Assembly (NCBI RefSeq): GCF_003113895.1
Contig: NZ_BDUD01000001.1
Location: forward strand, 6,782,534-6,846,533
Direction of reading: 5' to 3'
Origin: Nostoc commune NIES-4072
GTDB taxonomy: Bacteria; Cyanobacteriota; Cyanobacteriia; Cyanobacteriales; Nostocaceae
DNA: 64,000 nucleotides
A program made the translations under genes and the position numbers. The notes beneath the pieces are model-generated. The model was not told the origin of the DNA, searched no databases, and was given only the letters and a program-made list of their open reading frames with translations. Shown one piece after another: positions 1 to 8,461 of the stretch (position 1 is its first letter; each line of letters starts with the position of its first letter).

Positions 1-345
1 GAAGCTTTAACAGTCACTATCTTTGAATTTGAACATATCATTCCCTTATCTGCTGGAGGGAAAACTGTATTTGAAAATCTATGCTTGGCTTGTCCATCTT
101 GTAATCGTTATAAAGCAACTCGTCAAACAGCAATTGACCCTAATACTCAGAATGAGGTGAAATTATTTAATCCACAACAGCAATTGTGGACAGATCATTT
201 TACTTGGAGTGAAGATGCTACAGAAATTGTAGGACTTACAATCATTGGTAAAGTAACAATTTATACTTTAAAAATGAATCGTCTGCAATTAACTCGTGTG
301 CGGAAAATGTGGGTGAAAATGGGTGAGCATCCACCAAATATTTGA
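1..345 (+). CDS. HNH endonuclease, C-terminal part (5' end outside window)
   Basis: The reading frame is open from base 1 and ends at 345, so the gene starts upstream of the window. The visible part has the HNH core FEHIIPLSAGG, then the zinc-type knuckle CLACPSCNRYKA (CxxC) and the tail LFNPQQQLWTDHF, a layout typical of small cyanobacterial HNH nucleases. The predicted role is metal-dependent DNA cleavage. The biological target cannot be judged without the N-terminus and upstream neighbours. A TTG at 85 could be read as a start, but it would cut through the HNH motif, so I treat the gene as partial. Confidence 0.85.
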   Translation, partial: EALTVTIFEFEHIIPLSAGGKTVFENLCLACPSCNRYKATRQTAIDPNTQNEVKLFNPQQQLWTDHFTWSEDATEIVGLTIIGKVTIYTLKMNRLQLTRVRKMWVKMGEHPPNI

Positions 346-431
346 GCAAGTGCAAAATATTGAAAGCAAATTTTAGCGTTATAAAGAAAGTTGTAATAAA
401 TATTTAGAGAACTGGGAAAGTTATTAATCAA

Positions 432-1268
432 ATGCTGAACTGGAAAAAATCACGATCGCAGATTCTGCTAATGTATGCGCTATTGGGAGCGATCGCACTG
501 GTGATGCTCTTTCCTTTACTGTGGCTAGTTAGTACAGCCTTGAAATCGCCTACAGAAAATATTTTGCAGTCGCCGCCACAGTTATTGCCTGCCTCACCTA
601 CACTAGATAACTTCTTTAGTGTGTGGAACTCTTTACCTTTTGGACAATACCTATATAACAGTACTTTGGTGTCAGTGCTGACTGTGGGCTTAAATCTGCT
701 GTTTTGCGCTTTAGCTGCCTATCCGTTGGCAAGATTATCATTTGTCGGGCGAGACTGGATTTTTGTGGCGATCGTCTCTACGATTATGATTCCCTTCCAA
801 ATCGTGATGATTCCCCTTTATATTTTGACAGTCCAGTTGGGTTTGAGAAATAGTTATTTAGGGATGATTTTTCCGAGTTTAGCTTCTGCCTTTGGCATTT
901 TTCTGTTGCGTCAAGCTTTTATGAGCGTACCCAAAGAGATAGAAGAAGCGGCTCGAATGGATGGCAGTTCTGAGTTAGGTTTGTGGTGGCATATTATGTT
1001 ACCAGCAGTTCGCCCAGCATTGGTAACTTTAGCTATTTTTGTATTCATTGGTGCTTGGAGTGACTTTTTGTGGCCTTTAATTGTCATCCAAGATGAGAAT
1101 TTATACACTCTTCCGTTGGGAGTCGCAAAGCTAGCAGGTACATTTTCCCTTGACTGGCGGTTAGTAGCTGCTGGTTCAGTAATTGCGATCGCCCCAGTAT
1201 TATTACTATTTTTATTTTTACAACGTTACATTGTACCCACAGAAACTGGTAGCGGCGTCAAGGGTTGA
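432..1268 (+). CDS. Carbohydrate ABC transporter permease (MalG-type)
   Basis: A 278-residue inner-membrane permease of the binding-protein-dependent sugar importer class. A hydrophobic N-terminal helix (LLMYALLGAIALVMLFPLLW) is followed by about five more membrane segments. The cytoplasmic EAA loop that contacts the ATPase is visible as EEAARMDGSSELGLWWHIMLP near residues 170-190. Length and end (QRYIVPTETGSGVKG) fit complete MalG-family proteins. The partner permease, binding protein and ATPase are not adjacent in this window, which is common in cyanobacteria where one ATPase serves several importers. The sugar cannot be deduced. Confidence 0.9.
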   Translation: MLNWKKSRSQILLMYALLGAIALVMLFPLLWLVSTALKSPTENILQSPPQLLPASPTLDNFFSVWNSLPFGQYLYNSTLVSVLTVGLNLLFCALAAYPLARLSFVGRDWIFVAIVSTIMIPFQIVMIPLYILTVQLGLRNSYLGMIFPSLASAFGIFLLRQAFMSVPKEIEEAARMDGSSELGLWWHIMLPAVRPALVTLAIFVFIGAWSDFLWPLIVIQDENLYTLPLGVAKLAGTFSLDWRLVAAGSVIAIAPVLLLFLFLQRYIVPTETGSGVKG

Positions 1269-1315
1269 ATAAAAAAGTGGAGATGCACGAACCTAGAAAA
1301 AAACTAATGACAAAT

Positions 1316-1969
1316 TCAATAAGCTCCAGTCTTCTTCAAAACTACCCCAATAGTTTTAATAATCAGACTCAGGTCATAAGTTACAGACCACTTACGTTGA
1401 TAGTCTAGATCCATCTTGACAATTGTTTCAAAGTCTGTGATACTGGAACGTCCATTAGCCTGCCATTCTCCAGTAATACCTGGTTTGACTCGCAATCTAT
1501 CCCAGTGATGTGGATCGTAATTGCTGACTTCATCGGGAGTCGGTGGACGAGTACCAACTAAACTCATGTCTCCTACCAGAACATTCCAAAATTGGGGAAA
1601 TTCGTCTAAACTAGTACGCCGCAAAAATTTACCCACAGGAGTAATGCGAGGATCGTCAAAAGATTTAAAGATGTGACCTTTGGCTTGGTTTTCAACCAAA
1701 TGCTTGAGTTTATCAGCATCGACGATCATCGAACGGAATTTCCAGATGCGGAAAGTTTTTCCGTTTAAACCACAGCGAATTTGGGAATAAAATATTGGGC
1801 TTGGAGCATCTATAAAAGTAACAATTGCTACAGAAATTGCTACGATAAACGTAATCATCAGCCCCACAATGGCTCCAACAATGTCAATTAATCGTTTTCT
1901 CACGCTTAAGGTTGACGGGTGGAAAGGCTGTTGCGAGCAATTAACTGAATAAAGATAAAGATGATTCAC
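1316..1969 (-). CDS. Sugar transferase (undecaprenyl-phosphate sugar phosphotransferase type)
   Basis: A 217-residue protein of the bacterial sugar transferase family, which moves a sugar-phosphate from a nucleotide sugar to a polyprenyl phosphate at the membrane and starts exopolysaccharide or O-chain units. It has the KRLIDIVGA start, one membrane segment (residues about 30-52), the RCGLNGKTFRIWKFRSM block, the LRRTSLDEFPQFWNVL catalytic region and the GTRPP and KPGITGEWQ motifs. This is the short, single-helix form rather than the long WbaP-type. No ATG precedes the conserved region; a GTG at 1969 is the best start. In heterocyst formers such enzymes contribute to envelope polysaccharide, but that role is only an inference here. 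Confidence 0.88.
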   Translation of the reverse strand: MNHLYLYSVNCSQQPFHPSTLSVRKRLIDIVGAIVGLMITFIVAISVAIVTFIDAPSPIFYSQIRCGLNGKTFRIWKFRSMIVDADKLKHLVENQAKGHIFKSFDDPRITPVGKFLRRTSLDEFPQFWNVLVGDMSLVGTRPPTPDEVSNYDPHHWDRLRVKPGITGEWQANGRSSITDFETIVKMDLDYQRKWSVTYDLSLIIKTIGVVLKKTGAY

Positions 1970-2395
1970 AACGACTAAACTTATCTACAACAGGACTTTT
2001 TGAATCAGTAGTGTAGACATGAACATAATTATTAAATGATTTCTATTGATTTTGTCAATACTACTGAGTGTTAACATACACAAAAATTAAACAATATAAA
2101 AACCGAAAACCTAAAGTTTACAGAATCTTTTAATTAAGGTGGGAATTTATAAAATTATAGTATTTCATCCCATAAGCTAAAATCAGTTCTCAATATGCTT
2201 GAGCTTTGTAGCACATATATTATTTGTAGGATAGGTTCATTCGTGATGTAAGTAAAACGGCGTAAATAATTAAAGGTTTGTAGTAAGGACTTTAGTTGTA
2301 AAAGAAAGACTGAAGCTCTTACTACGAAATCGATTACAATAATTTTGCATTACTTGAAATAGTTCAATTTATTCGCACCGACTTACTTACTAATG
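1970..2395. other. Intergenic stretch, AT-rich, with a dispersed hairpin repeat
   Basis: I see no gene. The right part (2250-2389) is one copy of a 140-bp repeat that recurs at 48391-48530. The rest is AT-rich with no clear operator. Confidence 0.6.
2250..2389. repeat. 140-bp dispersed repeat, copy 1, with internal hairpin
   Basis: It is nearly the same, in the same orientation, as 48391-48530. An internal imperfect inverted repeat (GTAGTAAGGACTTTAGT at 2280-2296 against ACTGAAGCTCTTACTAC at 2309-2325) would fold as RNA on either strand. The right end, ATTCGCACCGACTTACTTA, also resembles a short piece near 12080-12102. It lies a few bases past the stop of the Hsp70-like gene, so it may form the 3' end of that transcript. 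Confidence 0.8.
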
Positions 2396-5300
2396 TCAAT
2401 GATTAACCTCTAAAGCGAAATTTGCTAAGTATACTTCCTCCAGTGATTGCTGATTACTAACCTTAATTGCATCTAGATAGCGACGCAAAGACAACAGTTG
2501 TTGGGAATTGGGACGATATGTGAGACTCCCTTGTTTTTCAAAAAGTGGTGCTGTAGCGATCGCCTGATAATCAGGATTTTCTTGCGAACTCTGAGTCAGC
2601 CAAGCCGAATCTGTAACTGAAGGTATCAAACCCGAAGGCAGTTCACCTTCCAAAAAAGCTAGCAGGCGTTGCTGACAAGTGCGAGTATTGATCCCACGAC
2701 CCTCAAATAACTGGATAACTTCACCGAAAGATAGGGATCGGTCTGGTAGCAACCGCAGCAATTCTGTAAATAGGAAATAATCAGTGTATTGTTGTCTGGG
2801 TATATCTAATATCTGGGGATGCAGAGGCAGCATCGCTAAACCATGAGCAACCCGGCTGCAATTAGGAGCGCCGTTTTCGCCAAGATATAAATCTTGAATA
2901 ATCTTAGCACTGGGGAGTTTTTGCCGTAGCCAACGATTCACCGTCCCGACACAAGCCACCCCACCAGTCAGGATAGCTTGATTAATGGATTCTGTGGGAA
3001 TGCCACGAGCTACCAATAACTTATTGAGTTCTCGGTTCAGGCGACGCACAAACGGGATAAATACCTGGCTTTCTAAATCTCGTCGCTGCAAAATCCACTG
3101 CTGATCGGCCAATTCTAAGGTAAAAGACTCTTGGTGTTGCAAAATCAGCTTTAGAGCTAGTGCGGCATCTAATACCGCCTGTCCTAGCAAGGAACTTTCT
3201 AGACGCTGCTGGAGGCGAATCCGAGCGGTGATATCTGGCTCTCCGACTCTGGGTAGTTCTAATTCTTCCAACCCTAAACTCTGCCAACGCATTTGGTCTA
3301 AACCGGGAATTGACGATTGCCATTGCCAAGGATTATTGGTGATAGTTTTGCCATCGCTTTGTGTTTCTTGGCGTGATTGCCGAGATTTCGGTGGCAATAG
3401 CAACTGGCAGATTATATCTTGTTCAATTCCCTTACCAGCATAAGCAAAACTGTGGAGCATGAAATCATTGTATGTCAATTGCTGCAATGTTTCTGGGAGA
3501 TTGACCAGCAACATTTCTGTGGCAGTTGCCCCAATGTTAATCACAAGGGTATTGCCAACAATGGGATCTTCGCTGGTTTTTGCCGGATGAGAACCCTGAT
3601 GTTGGCTTAATTTTATTTGCTCACCGTTAGCAGCATCGAGTTCTGGGAGTAAACTAGCGATCGCTTCTTCGACAAAAAAGACTTGCTGCGGATGTTGGAT
3701 GAGTTTACTGGTGAGTAAAGCTGACCGCACGTTGAAGCGGTATTGTTCCGACCAACTAGATGGACAGGTGCAAATTACACCAGCAATATTATTGATAATT
3801 TTGGGGAAATCTTGTTCGCTGATCCCCATAGCAGCAGCCATTAAACTAGGGGTGGTAGAAGTTTTTTCAGATTTGAGGGTTAATAGTAGCTTAGAGAGCG
3901 ATCGCACAACCCAAATTAAAGGGCCTGCGGAAAATTCATTTAATTGCAAAACAGGTTCCCATTTCTGCCGTTCACTCTTGTAGGGAATGGCTACTTGTAA
4001 ATAAGGCTTCAACTGCGCCGAGTAGAGATTATTTGTCGTCGCATCTGTTGTTGTCCGTGTTGCAGGAGTGTTAATCTGATCGGGTACTTTATCTTGGGCA
4101 ACAGCCGCAGGTGCAGTCCGCTCATGTACTTCGATACTTTCGTTTTCTCCGTGGGGTACAGAAGCTGTAGGCAGATAAACCTCTGTTGGTAAACGAAATG
4201 ATTGCTGAAAAGAAGTTGTTCCCGGCGGATTTTCTGCTGACCAGTAAATAGGATGTACAACAAAAGTAGAGCGATTTAATAATGCCGCAGAAATTCCTGT
4301 TGTACCTAAATCAATTCCTAAATACCAGACTGATTCTAGAACATCGAGCGATTCTGGATTGTTGATGGAGTTGGAAATTGGAGGTAAAGAACTTTCTTCA
4401 ACAGGAGTAGTGATTTCCTTTTCTGGTTTAGTTTCTACCTGGGGAACTGCTGAGGTATTTTCTACTATTTGGAGATTTTCTGTTGACCGCTCAGGGGAAG
4501 TTATAGGAATTATGTGTAGATTTTCATCAAGTAGTCCTGAGAAAATATCCAAGTTAGTAGCTGGCTGCGACTCAGAATTTAGCTGTAGATCAAAATTAGC
4601 TAAATCCTGATCTAATTGCTGCAACTGTTCTTCATCTAAAGAAATATCAAGTACGGCTGGAGCCTGGTTTGACTCAATACAAAGCAAGTTTTCTTGTGGC
4701 GAGGCAGCGATGTAGTCATCTGAAGACAGTTCTGGCTGATTATCGTTAATTAATACTTCCGGTTTGGCGATCGCAGTTTCCGCAATTTCCTTTACTTCGG
4801 GAGTAACTGGTGCTGTAGTTGTGCCATTATCCTCAAAAAATGACACTTCCAGTAGTTCCTGCTCATTACCTGTATCAGGCAATAGCTCAGTTAGAGTATT
4901 AATTGTATCAGTGCTAGCTGGCTGATTGCCGATCTCCAAGCTGTCAATTGCGGAAACTGATTGTGGAGTAGAGAAACTAACAAGCTCTATATCTGTATCT
5001 TCTTCAAAAAATAGTTCTTCGTGTGAATCTGATAATGCTGTAGTTTCTACTGGAGTCTGTTGGGTTGTTTCTGGGTTAACGTTGCCCAGATCAAACAGAT
5101 CCGCCGTATCTGTTATTACAGCCTCAGAATTCATACTTGGAGGGACAGATGCGCCTTCAGCGATGTTCAACGTTGATTCTGAGGCTGTGGAAACTTCAAT
5201 ACTTGGATTATTAACATTACCAGTACCAAATAAGCTGGCGTAAAGTTGGTCTACTTCATCACCGATTAACGCGGAAATATCTTGCGGTAATTCAGTCTGC

Positions 5301-6376
5301 TGGGAAGATTGAGACGAGTCTATACCAAGCTGCAACAGCGCTGCATCTAAATCTTCTGTAATGTTAGTATCCTGTTGCTTAGAATCAATTGTAAGTGAAG
5401 ATGTTTCTGGCTGTATAAGCTCTAAGGGTTGGGGTGCAACTCCAGCAGAAATCTCGGCGGGATCAGTTAATGATGCTGGTGTATCAGATTCGACCTCAAA
5501 AAGAGATGGTTGGGAACTAGGGGATTGCTGCTGCAAATCCTGGGTCAAATTGTTGAGAAAGCTGGCCATCAACTGTTCGCCTTGCATCCCCTGACTATGC
5601 ATTCTTGCCAATGCTTGCGACAGGGACTCGTGATAAGTATTAATGTTACGCTGTAGTGCTTCAAATACTACATTTACAGTCCCATCTAGTGATAATAAAC
5701 GTTGATCCAACTCCCTGGACAAGTGAGTTAAACGTTCCACAGGGTCTGGTGATTCTAATAACGGTTGAGTTGCAGAGATTCGTGATTCTGAGTTTGCACT
5801 ATTTGCTCCTGAAGTGGCGGAATTTTCCCGCGTCTGTGCTAGCAGTGGCGTTAAAGTTGGCACAAGACGACTCATGAGTACCTGTAAAAACTCGGTAATC
5901 ATCTGCTCTTGGTTTGTCAACTGCTGCGCTAAGGAGTAATTTTGCAATCGTCTTTGCTCTAGCTGCCTAATTTCCTGTATGAGAGCGGCGCGTTCTTGCA
6001 AGAGCAATTCTAATTCCGATCGCAATGGCTGAATCAAGCTTGAAAACTCACTTTTTAATTGTCCTGCCCCAACACTACTCTGTTCCTGATTGGGTTCGGG
6101 CCGGGGTAGTGGAGACTGATTATAACCTTGCTCAATAAATTTTGTTAATAAAGGCGAACGCGATTCTTTAGAAGACTGATTTGGGATGCCGTTCTCTAAT
6201 GCTTCTTTTTCTTCTAGCCTCACCAAGAAGTTGCGAATTCGTTCTAAAACTTCTTTAGGCTCTTGCGCCTGACCAGACAGAAATCTAGACATCCGCTTGC
6301 CACCACTGGCAAGTAAGTTGTCAATGTCTGCGATCAGCTTTTGAATTTCGTCTGCACTGGAAGTCACTTTTATCAC
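2396..6376 (-). CDS. Hsp70/DnaK-like ATPase with long coiled-coil and acidic N-terminal half
   Basis: 1326 residues. Residues about 1-290 are rich in Gln, Glu and Leu and look coiled-coil. About 290-680 is acidic, low in complexity and probably disordered. From about 685 an actin/Hsp70 ATPase fold begins with the phosphate-1 loop YLGIDLGTTGISAALLN. A degenerate phosphate-2 region (VINIGATATEMLL, about 944) and an adenosine loop (ILTGGVACVG, about 1134) follow. The ATPase core is interrupted by linkers and there is no standard peptide-binding domain, so a classical foldase role is doubtful. It is best described as a cyanobacterial DnaK-like protein of unknown client. It stands alone, divergent from the Crp-type regulator across about 550 bases. 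Confidence 0.8.
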   Translation of the reverse strand: MIKVTSSADEIQKLIADIDNLLASGGKRMSRFLSGQAQEPKEVLERIRNFLVRLEEKEALENGIPNQSSKESRSPLLTKFIEQGYNQSPLPRPEPNQEQSSVGAGQLKSEFSSLIQPLRSELELLLQERAALIQEIRQLEQRRLQNYSLAQQLTNQEQMITEFLQVLMSRLVPTLTPLLAQTRENSATSGANSANSESRISATQPLLESPDPVERLTHLSRELDQRLLSLDGTVNVVFEALQRNINTYHESLSQALARMHSQGMQGEQLMASFLNNLTQDLQQQSPSSQPSLFEVESDTPASLTDPAEISAGVAPQPLELIQPETSSLTIDSKQQDTNITEDLDAALLQLGIDSSQSSQQTELPQDISALIGDEVDQLYASLFGTGNVNNPSIEVSTASESTLNIAEGASVPPSMNSEAVITDTADLFDLGNVNPETTQQTPVETTALSDSHEELFFEEDTDIELVSFSTPQSVSAIDSLEIGNQPASTDTINTLTELLPDTGNEQELLEVSFFEDNGTTTAPVTPEVKEIAETAIAKPEVLINDNQPELSSDDYIAASPQENLLCIESNQAPAVLDISLDEEQLQQLDQDLANFDLQLNSESQPATNLDIFSGLLDENLHIIPITSPERSTENLQIVENTSAVPQVETKPEKEITTPVEESSLPPISNSINNPESLDVLESVWYLGIDLGTTGISAALLNRSTFVVHPIYWSAENPPGTTSFQQSFRLPTEVYLPTASVPHGENESIEVHERTAPAAVAQDKVPDQINTPATRTTTDATTNNLYSAQLKPYLQVAIPYKSERQKWEPVLQLNEFSAGPLIWVVRSLSKLLLTLKSEKTSTTPSLMAAAMGISEQDFPKIINNIAGVICTCPSSWSEQYRFNVRSALLTSKLIQHPQQVFFVEEAIASLLPELDAANGEQIKLSQHQGSHPAKTSEDPIVGNTLVINIGATATEMLLVNLPETLQQLTYNDFMLHSFAYAGKGIEQDIICQLLLPPKSRQSRQETQSDGKTITNNPWQWQSSIPGLDQMRWQSLGLEELELPRVGEPDITARIRLQQRLESSLLGQAVLDAALALKLILQHQESFTLELADQQWILQRRDLESQVFIPFVRRLNRELNKLLVARGIPTESINQAILTGGVACVGTVNRWLRQKLPSAKIIQDLYLGENGAPNCSRVAHGLAMLPLHPQILDIPRQQYTDYFLFTELLRLLPDRSLSFGEVIQLFEGRGINTRTCQQRLLAFLEGELPSGLIPSVTDSAWLTQSSQENPDYQAIATAPLFEKQGSLTYRPNSQQLLSLRRYLDAIKVSNQQSLEEVYLANFALEVNH

Positions 6377-6925
6377 CTTACTTAGAGATATATGTCAACT
6401 AATGTGACAATTAATTTACAATCAGCGTACTTTATGATATATTGCTACGCGCAACGTCGGTCATAAGAGAAGTTTTGAGTGGCAAAAGCCCCTGCTTGGA
6501 CTTGTGACTGTCATTATGTTATGGATTACTGCGAGTCGTGGCAATCTTCAGTCAGCCTTTGTGTGGAAGCTTAGTTTTACAGATCATTAAATTGCCTATT
6601 TTTGAAAATGGCTAAAATACCTGAGCAATAATTTACTCCCTTTAGTATCATTAATGTTGTTTGCCTATATTGTGAACTAATCAAGTTTGCAGTGCAGCTA
6701 GCCCCTAAGCAATACAACCGTCGGCTATAAACTACTTTTTGCAAAACTATTACCTCGTTTAAACTTATAGGTAAAGATTATTTAGAAAAAGGTTGTTGTC
6801 GCTTTCTTATGTAGCATAGTTTAGTTTTCTTTTTGAAAGGGAGCTGTGCAATGATAGCTTAGGCTGAAAATGGCGCTCTTGTTTGTTGTGTGTGTATATA
6901 TAGCCGCTTGAATAAAGATGTCGTA
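6377..6925. promoter_or_regulatory. Divergent intergenic region between Hsp70-like gene and Crp-type regulator
   Basis: About 550 bases without a credible gene. Both flanking genes start here and point outward, so promoters for each must lie inside. I could not identify a convincing -10/-35 pair or a CRP-like palindrome by eye. A GTG at 6890 is in frame with the regulator, but the ATG at 6926 is preferred. Confidence 0.4.
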
Positions 6926-7630
6926 ATGGAAGACCGATATAGCTTGCAAGCACAGGCTAATTCCTGGATGATCATGTCGTCGGCTCCCTTTTTTCAAGGG
7001 TTGCCAGAAACTGCTGTAGAATCAGCCCTCATCCATCTTGTTACCCGCAATCACCCAGCCAATCAGGTAATTCTGCTGGAAAATGACTGGGGCGGTTCTG
7101 TGTATTTTATTCTGGACGGATGGGTAAAAATTCGCACCTACAATCTGGAGGGAAAAGAAGTAACGCTAAATATTCTTGGTAAAGGGGAATTGTTCGGTGA
7201 AATGGCGGCGCTAGATGAAGTGCCTCGATCTACAGATGTGATTACCTTGGCCCCAACGGTAATTGGTAGTATGCCTGCTCAGGATTTTGTCAAGTTACTT
7301 CAGATAGAACCCTTAGCGGGAGTTCGATTGGCGCAACTAATGGCACGACGTTTGCGGCAAGTAAATCGCCGATTGCGGTTGCGAGAATCTGATAGCCAAT
7401 CACGGGTAGCGGATACGTTGGTATTTTTGGCAGAAGGACAGGGAAAAAAAGGGCAAACAGGAACCGAAATCCCCAATTTACCTCATCGAGAATTGAGTAG
7501 TTTGAGCGGACTGGCGCGGGAAACTGTGACAAGAGTGTTGACAAGGCTAGAAAAAAAAGGCTTGATTAAACGGGATCAAGACACTATTTGTATTCCCGAT
7601 TTGTCAGCCTTAGAAAGAATGATCGTTTAA
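6926..7630 (+). CDS. Crp/Fnr-family transcriptional regulator
   Basis: 234 residues from the ATG at 6926. The N-terminal half is a cyclic-nucleotide-binding beta barrel (PANQVILLENDWGGSVYFIL, then GKGELFGEMAALDEVPRSTDV). A long dimer helix follows (ARRLRQVNRRLRLRES), then a C-terminal winged helix with the recognition segment LSSLSGLARETVTRVLTRLEKKG. The effector pocket has GELFGEMAALDEVPRST, similar to but not identical with cAMP-binding Crp (RPGSAS-type), so the ligand is open. It is not NtcA by length or recognition helix. The DUF2232 gene starts 13 bases after its stop, suggesting cotranscription. Confidence 0.88.
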   Translation: MEDRYSLQAQANSWMIMSSAPFFQGLPETAVESALIHLVTRNHPANQVILLENDWGGSVYFILDGWVKIRTYNLEGKEVTLNILGKGELFGEMAALDEVPRSTDVITLAPTVIGSMPAQDFVKLLQIEPLAGVRLAQLMARRLRQVNRRLRLRESDSQSRVADTLVFLAEGQGKKGQTGTEIPNLPHRELSSLSGLARETVTRVLTRLEKKGLIKRDQDTICIPDLSALERMIV

Positions 7631-7642
7631 AACTTGTCAGAT

Positions 7643-8383
7643 ATGAGTATTTTAGATTCTTTACCAGATGAGCCAGAGGAAGATCCATCGCCTAAGCCTC
7701 CAACTCTCAACAATCATTGGTTAGACAAAGAACAGCAGTTAATGCCTCCTCAACTCAAAGCTGATGCGCCCTTAAGAATGGTAGAAACAGCGTTTTTAGC
7801 AAGTGCCGCTAGCTTGATTTGGTTTATTAATTTCTACTTTCCCTTGGGGCCAGTTTTGCGGATATTTTTTCCGGTACCGATCGCTTTAGTTTATCTGCGT
7901 TGGGGCAGGCGTGCGGCATGGATGGCAGCACTCACCTCCGGGTTACTGTTGACGGTACTGATGGGGCCAGCCCGTAGTTTGCTGTTTGTCATGCCCTACG
8001 GGTTTATGGGCGTGCTTTTAGGAGCAACGTGGTATCGTCGTCGTATTCCTTGGATTACTTCCATCACCTTGGGTACACTGTTGGGTACTTTGGGGGTCTT
8101 TTTTCGGCTGTGGTTGCTGTCTGTTTTGTCAGGTGAAGACCTATGGATTTATGTAATTACCCAGGTGACTGAGTTCATAGAGTGGGTATTTTTTAACTTG
8201 AGTTTATTGACGAGTCCCAGTGTGTTTTTAATTCAAGTGGGAGCGATCGCTTTAATTCTACTCAACAACTTTATCTACCTTTTTATAGTACACCTGGCAG
8301 CATGGTTGCTTTTTGATCGTCTAGGTAACCCCATTCCTCCTCCACCACGCTGGGTACAAGTCCTCATGGATTATGAAGGATAG
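7643..8383 (+). CDS. DUF2232-type integral membrane protein
   Basis: A 246-residue multi-pass protein starting at the ATG at 7643; a TTG nine bases earlier is also in frame. After a hydrophilic, Pro/Glu-rich N-terminus of about 45 residues come six or so membrane segments, including a YFPLGPVLRIFFPVPIALVY stretch characteristic of DUF2232. The family is broadly conserved, and some members resemble energy-coupling-factor S components, but substrate and role are unknown. The downstream CobT-like gene, about 80 bases away, would fit a cobalamin-related membrane step; that is only a guess from position. Confidence 0.8.
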   Translation: MSILDSLPDEPEEDPSPKPPTLNNHWLDKEQQLMPPQLKADAPLRMVETAFLASAASLIWFINFYFPLGPVLRIFFPVPIALVYLRWGRRAAWMAALTSGLLLTVLMGPARSLLFVMPYGFMGVLLGATWYRRRIPWITSITLGTLLGTLGVFFRLWLLSVLSGEDLWIYVITQVTEFIEWVFFNLSLLTSPSVFLIQVGAIALILLNNFIYLFIVHLAAWLLFDRLGNPIPPPPRWVQVLMDYEG

Positions 8384-8461
8384 TCATTAGTCATTTGTCA
8401 TTGGTTAAATGAATGAATCCTAACTCATAACCCATGCCCAATTCCCCATGCCCAATGCCCA
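8384..8461 (+). repeat. Short tandem repeat of CCCAATGC type ahead of the CobT-like start
   Basis: Degenerate heptamers (CCCATGC, CCAATTC, CCAATGC) fill the gap. The start codon of the next gene at 8462 is itself one of the ATG triplets of this repeat, so the true translation start is uncertain by a few codons. Confidence 0.7.

Noticed and set aside
3021..5877. Several 60-105-codon frames opposite or within the Hsp70-like gene
   Set aside because: They lie inside a strongly supported 1326-codon gene, have skewed composition and no matching motifs.
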